NCBI GenBank assembly: GCA_030141605.1
Contig: JAQGDQ010000961.1
Coordinates: 1 to 64,000, forward strand
Origin: Tubiluchus corallicola
Lineage: Eukaryota; Priapulida; Priapulimorpha; Priapulimorphida; Tubiluchidae
Reading direction: 5' to 3'
DNA: 64,000 bases
How positions within the stretch are numbered: position 1 is the first letter of the stretch; each line of letters starts with the position of its first letter. Positions 63,001-64,000 of the stretch are shown here, in pieces. The notes under the pieces are model-generated. The model saw nothing but the letters and a program-made list of their open reading frames with translations, was not told where the DNA came from and did not search any database. Made by a program: the position numbers and the translations under genes.

Positions 63001-63968
63001 TTTATATCACTTACGTACTGCCTTTTTGCAGGTAGAGATTGCGTCGACAGTAACGCTGTATAAAACCTGTAAATTTAAACTCCCGCCATGACCGTTAGAC
63101 GCAGCCATTTTAATGGTAGGTCGTTTGAAGCAAGTTTAGATAACATTAAGTAAAGTTTGAAAAATAATCAGAGCACGCGTAGCACACATGTTACTAACTA
63201 AATAAAATTTAAATTACTGTATCTTGTCAATAAAAAAATAAGTTTTTGGTTAATGAGTGGTGCACCCTGGAGAGTGAGCCAGCAACTTTCTACCAACTGG
63301 CACGAACATTTTAAATTATTATATTTAGTTACATAAGTCTTTCCAGCAGGTAAGCAAAATGCTAAGTAATATAACTTTGCATGGAAAATTTTTCGGGACA
63401 TAGTTAAACATTTCCCTTTCTTCCATCGCTTGCGTAGGTGACGCCATGTATTGCAGGACATTTAAAAATGAAAACAGACATTTGTGCGGCTGCTAAGTGT
63501 TTTGTAGAAACGCGACAAAAAACAATGCCAAACTTTCTCAAGATTATGTTTTTCAGTGTGTAACCTGCATCTCAACTTCAACGTGGATTATCTTAGCTTA
63601 GAAATAACATAAAGCAATGAGCTTGGTATCAAATGATTCTCATGAAATGAGGATTCAGGATATGTGAATAACTAGAAAAGCTTAACTGCTGACTTATGGA
63701 CGATAATGTTATCCAAGCACACGTATAGACCTTCATATTTATACATTTGCAGATACATAATTCAGTATTATAATGAAACCAACAAATAAATACATACATT
63801 TGCTGATAAAAGGTGCATACGCTGAGCCAGTTCTTCAGCGCTCACGCCACCTGGTGGTGCGGTGGCTCCGTCGTGTTTTATGGCTGCTGAAATCTTTGCC
63901 GAAAGTGATGCAGAATCATAACCCAGTAGACTAAGAAATTTTCCTCTAGGCTCTTTTTCAAAGTTCAC
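38851..63968 (-). CDS. SEC31A: SEC31, COPII outer-coat subunit, 3' fifteen exons (partial at right edge)
   Basis: SEC31 forms with SEC13 the outer cage of ER-to-Golgi COPII vesicles and boosts SAR1 GTP hydrolysis. Fifteen minus-strand exons join in frame to 741 residues plus TAA (38853-38851). Visible order: start of the ancestral coatomer helical domain (VNFEKEPRGKFLSLLGYDSA), a Ser/Ala-rich acidic linker, the helical block (DTDGLIGQALLAGNFEAAVE, LLSRTQDRYFK, WKEALATILTY, LGTRLEAEEDE, ACLCYICSGSVDKLADCWAR) to about residue 345, a Pro/Gln-rich region with APGWNDPP at 539-545 (Trp-Asn pair that enters the SAR1 site in the known fragment), and a C-terminal helical domain (ETFQDLLQRC to AHKLGV). 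The WD40 repeats should lie beyond 64000. Orthology to vertebrate SEC31A versus SEC31B is not resolved. Confidence 0.95.
39194..41483 (-). mobile_element. hAT transposon relic (GTF2IRD2/ZBED-related type) in the last SEC31 intron
   Basis: Flanked by a perfect 8-bp duplication ACTTAGGA (39186-39193 and 41484-41491). The ends, read outward-in, are CAGGGGTGTGCAAACTGCGG (right, reversed) and CAGGGTTGAACAAATTATCT (left). The 2290-bp body encodes a broken hAT transposase on the minus strand. Same strand as SEC31. Confidence 0.93.
39585..41002 (-). pseudogene. Broken hAT transposase
   Basis: From Met at 41002: a BED-like zinc-finger segment (GKPTCLICG ... NLKRHYEAKY, last His lost), then ENIVRASYVVSYQIAECMKP and FVKECLSEVSSVLCPEKAK. 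The frame then shifts near 40600; a segment that should hold the first catalytic Asp is missing, and LDWSTLCGMATDGAPAW resumes. Further frameshifts and a 60-bp local duplication (about 40020-40120) follow. The C-terminal part (39585-40052) reads KLQKRGQYVNEMYGHIKSFQ. A 20-bp TTCATCGGTGAGCACAGG repeat (four copies, 39562-39635) replaces the tail. Not functional. Confidence 0.88.
41530..41691. mobile_element. Short MITE, reverse copy of the 21650-21825 family
   Basis: Reverse complement starts CAGTCATACCCCTTTATACC and shares GCATTAATACATACATGTCTAT with the 21650 copy. Its terminal TA (41692-41693) is the insertion site of the next element. Confidence 0.65.
41694..42303. mobile_element. pogo/Tigger-like element, CAGTGTTCCCTCGC ends (copy A)
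   Basis: Starts CAGTGTTCCCTCGCTACTTT, ends GCGATAAGTGAGGGGACACTG, flanked by TA. 610 bp. It contains a remnant of the transposase DNA-binding domain and shares internal sequence with the 61808 copy. Confidence 0.88.
42108..42230 (+). pseudogene. pogo/Tigger transposase HTH remnant
   Basis: 41 codons ending TAA: DRHYGIDESTVRYIKKEEKN then IRSTATVTFNKSG. The GI-ESTVRYI-K-EK-IR pattern is that of the CENP-B/Tigger/jerky N-terminal helix-turn-helix. The rest of the transposase is gone. Confidence 0.75.
42370..42441 (-). CDS. SEC31A: SEC31 exon n
   Basis: QMHRKLEDVTKKLEFLYDAL then RSNS. Acceptor TTTTAG, donor GTAAGT. Confidence 0.9.
42806..42928 (-). CDS. SEC31A: SEC31 exon m
   Basis: VPPAELAPEPVVKAPIPVEH to ESASRNP. 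Start of the conserved C-terminal domain (ETFQDLLQRC). Donor GTAAGT. Confidence 0.9.
43098..43342. repeat. GA-rich low-complexity tract
   Basis: GAGAGAG and GGGAGG runs in SEC31 intron; frames over it are artefacts. Confidence 0.93.
44354..44465 (+). rRNA. 5S rRNA-like sequence (truncated 3' end, SINE head)
   Basis: About 112 nt of 5S with the internal promoter region largely intact. It is missing the final GTAGGCTT stretch that pairs with the 5' end, so it is not a working 5S gene. Confidence 0.65.
44354..44579 (+). mobile_element. 5S rRNA-derived SINE-like repeat, copy 2
   Basis: A 5S head at 44354-44465 (GTCTACGACCATATCACGTT, TACTTGGATGGGTGACCGCG, ACCAGGTGCT) is joined to GATCTCGACACTAGGTGGAG and the same body as copy 1 (GGCTAGAGGGCGGAAGAGG ... 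TTCCAAATCAGGAGTAGA). Copy 2 lacks the last 5S bases and about 17 linker bases found in copy 1. Confidence 0.75.
44580..44940 (-). pseudogene. LINE C-terminal fragment
   Basis: Frame METKIRIFSALVETVFLYNS, ELWTLKANHKVEIDAFQRRN, YRNILGIRWPKKITNKDLYE matches the region after the reverse transcriptase in LINE polyproteins (ETVFLY-SE-WTL, FQRR--R-ILGI-W). The same 3' end (GCAAAATCTAAATATGTTAA) recurs at 59713. It abuts the 5S-derived repeat tail to tail. Confidence 0.75.
44982..45167 (-). CDS. SEC31A: SEC31 exon l (Pro/Gln-rich)
   Basis: SQVYEPAVPVTSPLGMDAPQ to QASPKQK. Donor GTGTGT; a LINE fragment begins about 45 bp past the donor. Confidence 0.85.
45180..46330. other. SEC31 intron, nothing recognised
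   Basis: No repeat with another copy in the window and no supportable exon. Confidence 0.4.
46336..46475 (-). CDS. SEC31A: SEC31 exon k, with the SAR1-activating Trp-Asn motif
   Basis: GGSYSQSTSERYPPPPSQ to HAKVPSK. Contains APGWNDPP, the conserved motif whose Trp-Asn pair contacts SAR1 in known COPII structures. Confidence 0.9.
46800..46920. repeat. GC-rich patch in the AT-rich intron
   Basis: A short run (GGGGCTGCCTAGGCCCCCAA, AAGCCCCCTTGGAGCC) contrasts with its surroundings. It looks like a scrap of a widespread repeat; identity unknown. Confidence 0.3.
47165..47300. repeat. Interspersed repeat (CCTGCCAACTAGCGGTCAG), copy 2 of 3
   Basis: Shares GCCTGCCAACTAGCGGTCAGC with 55810 and, reversed, with 18125. 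Confidence 0.6.
48770..48849 (-). CDS. SEC31A: SEC31 exon j
   Basis: SAPGPTQMSPGGQYGNLYNP to AQPTQ. Acceptor TTTTACAG, donor GTAATT; phases fit exons i and k. Confidence 0.82.
49739..50184. mobile_element. hAT-type MITE with perfect TSD (TAGGGTT...AACCCTA family, copy 1)
   Basis: Perfect 8-bp duplication AGTTTCTG (49731-49738 and 50185-50192). Ends TAGGGTTACCAT and AAACCCTA. The body matches, reversed, the 57858 copy (GGCAGTTTGTCCGGGTTT, ACAAGATGTTGCTAACATCT). Confidence 0.92.
50790..50991 (-). CDS. SEC31A: SEC31 exon i (Gln/Pro-rich region)
   Basis: Begins DRLSQGPGAHRRRYPSLTT and ends in a Gln/His/Pro-rich run, APYG. Acceptor TTGTTAG, donor GTATTT. The first codons and the acceptor are duplicated in tandem in the intron just upstream (51094-51430). 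Confidence 0.83.
51068..51500. repeat. 101-bp tandem repeat containing copies of the SEC31 exon i acceptor
   Basis: CACCAGGTCCTTGCGACAAT recurs at 51102, 51203, 51304 and (diverged) 51403, and in the exon itself at 50968. Each unit carries the reversed acceptor CTAACAAGAAAATAATT. Period 99-101 bp. Confidence 0.93.
51702..51960. mobile_element. Truncated pogo/Tigger-like element (copy B)
   Basis: Starts CAATGTTTCCTCACTTAATG, then GTGTTCCGTTCCAGGCCCAC and CGCGATAAGTGAATTTCC as in the 53465 and 61808 copies. The other end is missing. Confidence 0.7.
52305..52445. repeat. 40-bp tandem repeat, about 3.3 copies
   Basis: Unit ACCTAAGTCTACATTTGAGT plus TACCAAGACACATTTGAATT. Confidence 0.9.
52929..53052 (-). 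CDS. SEC31A: SEC31 exon h (Pro/Ser-rich region)
   Basis: VQANVSPASVSQIKGHHTP to SSNIYSQK plus one base. Not conserved in sequence; supported by splice sites (CACAG, GTAAAG) and phase. Confidence 0.8.
53465..53858. mobile_element. pogo/Tigger-like MITE (copy C)
   Basis: Starts CAGTGTTCCCTCACTTATCA, ends AGTAGCGAGGGAACACTG, flanked by TA. 394 bp, an internal deletion of the longer copies A and D. Confidence 0.88.
53960..55020. other. SEC31 intron, nothing recognised
   Basis: AT-rich; the frames at 53949-54140 (minus) and 54586-54828 (plus) have no support. Confidence 0.35.
55030..55170 (-). CDS. SEC31A: SEC31 exon g
   Basis: EKVAVLRDRLYRAKGQQL to NGPASSYQ. The LRDRLYRA block matches the end of the helical domain. 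Acceptor AATTAAAG, donor GTAAGC. Confidence 0.9.
55810..55940. repeat. Interspersed repeat (CCTGCCAACTAGCGGTCAG), copy 3 of 3
   Basis: ACGAAACAACGGACTGTGCC and GATATCCGAGGTCCGGTAAT are the reverse complements of blocks at 18125-18262. Confidence 0.65.
56081..56251 (-). CDS. SEC31A: SEC31 exon f
   Basis: DLMEKVMILWKAVEVLKGRA to MYYLSSCAA. Acceptor CTTGCAG, donor GTAAGA. Confidence 0.93.
56260..57200. other. SEC31 intron, nothing recognised
   Basis: AT-rich with an (ATAA)n run at about 57089-57132. Confidence 0.4.
57219..57364 (-). CDS. SEC31A: SEC31 exon e
   Basis: DMLGTRLEAEEDEDMLTNA to NNSPLALQ. Acceptor TGTTTAG, donor GTGAAA. Confidence 0.93.
57858..58411. mobile_element. hAT-type element with TSD (TAGGGTTACCATA family, copy 2)
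   Basis: 13-bp perfect terminal repeats TAGGGTTACCATA / TATGGTAACCCTA. Target duplication CCTATACA (57850-57857) and CCTATACG (58412-58419), one mismatch. It carries a transposase N-terminal remnant. Confidence 0.92.
58276..58422 (+). pseudogene. hAT transposase N-terminal remnant
   Basis: ATG at 58276, 48 codons: MPKRQCAFTNEMKAKYPCFR then AGRCYWEAECLTRG. This resembles the start of hAT/ZBED-like transposases (R-C-F-DE---KYP---) just ahead of the zinc finger. It runs into the right terminal repeat. Confidence 0.6.
58675..58801 (-). CDS. SEC31A: SEC31 exon d
   Basis: MISSIVRQDWRHIISTCSLD to FSILC plus one base. Acceptor TTTTAACAG, donor GTAAAA. Confidence 0.92.
58946..60029. mobile_element. 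TA-flanked element with CAGTAGGTGCCACTTATTAG ends, copy 2
   Basis: The left end is nearly identical to the 22601 family, and AATTGGGTCAAAACACTTCC near the right end matches 23497-23517. The right terminus is decayed (GTGCCACCTATTATA). It contains a nested LINE fragment at 59713. Confidence 0.75.
59713..59905 (-). pseudogene. LINE 3'-end fragment (copy 2)
   Basis: GCAAAATCTAAATATGTTAA, CATTTGTTCTCCTGCAGGTC and CATCTTAAAC-type blocks match 44580-44760. It starts at the same base as the other copy, so this is a common LINE 3' end. Confidence 0.7.
60276..60454 (-). CDS. SEC31A: SEC31 exon c
   Basis: DTDGLIGQALLAGNFEAAVE to HKTAIGK, strongly conserved helical block. Acceptor TTTCAG, donor GTAAAA. 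Confidence 0.93.
61105..61288 (-). CDS. SEC31A: SEC31 exon b (low-complexity linker)
   Basis: GLVDGTSKSTDLSSPVVASG to LAIPVKE. Variable linker between conserved helices. Donor GTTATT is weak but the phase fits exon c. Confidence 0.85.
61375..61805. mobile_element. Decayed MITE ending CGAGGTTCCACTATA
   Basis: The right end is clear and typical of TA-target MITEs; the left end is uncertain. The pogo/Tigger-like copy D is inserted at its terminal TA. Confidence 0.4.
61808..62468. mobile_element. pogo/Tigger-like element (copy D)
   Basis: Starts CAGTGTTCTCTCACTTATCG and ends TAGCGAGGGAACACTAT, TA-flanked, 661 bp. Internal sequence (AAGTAGCATCTCAAGCGGGC, TGCCGAATAAATACACTATT) matches copy A in the opposite orientation. 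Confidence 0.85.
62935..63535. repeat. Interspersed element with GTTAAAGCACAAGAAA end, copy 2
   Basis: Starts GTTAAAGCACAAGAAAACCC; its body is the reverse complement of 24510-25205. The far end is less clear. Confidence 0.65.
63798..63968 (-). CDS. SEC31A: SEC31 exon a
   Basis: 57 codons in phase 0, VNFEKEPRGKF to LLSAN. Acceptor TTTAG, donor GTATGT. Upstream exons are outside the window. Confidence 0.9.
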
Positions 63969-64000
63969 CTAAAGTTTTAAAATCAAATATCAAAAAAAGC

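Overview
This window is nuclear DNA from an animal, most likely an AT-rich invertebrate; I cannot name the species from sequence alone. The evidence is intron-rich genes with GT-AG splice sites, a rhodopsin-type peptide GPCR, a SEC31 with metazoan-like domain order, and many cut-and-paste transposon remnants (hAT, pogo/Tigger), LINE fragments and a 5S-derived SINE-like repeat. There are no bacterial-style operons.

Three host genes can be read. (1) 6615-7980, plus strand: the last two visible exons of a class A GPCR (TM3 to C-terminus). The exon(s) for TM1-TM2 were not found in the window. (2) 15722-33080, minus strand: a complete methionine adenosyltransferase (S-adenosylmethionine synthetase) gene. 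Its nine coding exons join in frame to 403 codons plus stop. (3) 38851-63968, minus strand: the 3' part of SEC31, the COPII outer-coat protein. Fifteen exons join in frame to 741 codons plus stop; the WD40 part lies beyond the right edge. MAT lies downstream of SEC31 in the same orientation and converges on the GPCR.

Layout: 1-3.9 kb holds a SWIM-type zinc-finger (transposase-like) exon, a LINE endonuclease scrap and a 1.6-kb GA/GACAGA microsatellite. 5.1-5.5 kb is a TAC array. 6.4-8.6 kb holds a foldback repeat, the GPCR and a TA-flanked MITE. 9.2-10.2 kb is a nest of MITEs. 11.7-11.9 kb is telomere-like. 15.0-15.6 kb is a terminal-repeat-bounded 26-bp array. 15.7-33.1 kb is MAT with introns full of MITEs, one of the two 5S-derived repeats and tRNA-like sequences. 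35.1-38.5 kb, between MAT and SEC31, carries a 43-bp array and a 21-bp array. 38.9-64.0 kb is SEC31, whose introns contain a 2.3-kb hAT relic, several pogo/Tigger-like elements, a LINE fragment beside the second 5S-derived repeat, and a tandem array made from a duplicated splice acceptor.

The genes are housekeeping or signalling genes and do not form a pathway. The most informative content is the mobile-element record: five hAT-type copies keep 8-bp target-site duplications (three perfect, two with one mismatch, plus one relic with a perfect duplication), one autonomous relic can be paired with its deletion derivative, and at least two terminal-repeat elements carry internal minisatellites. 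I found no convincing new enzymatic or defence system.
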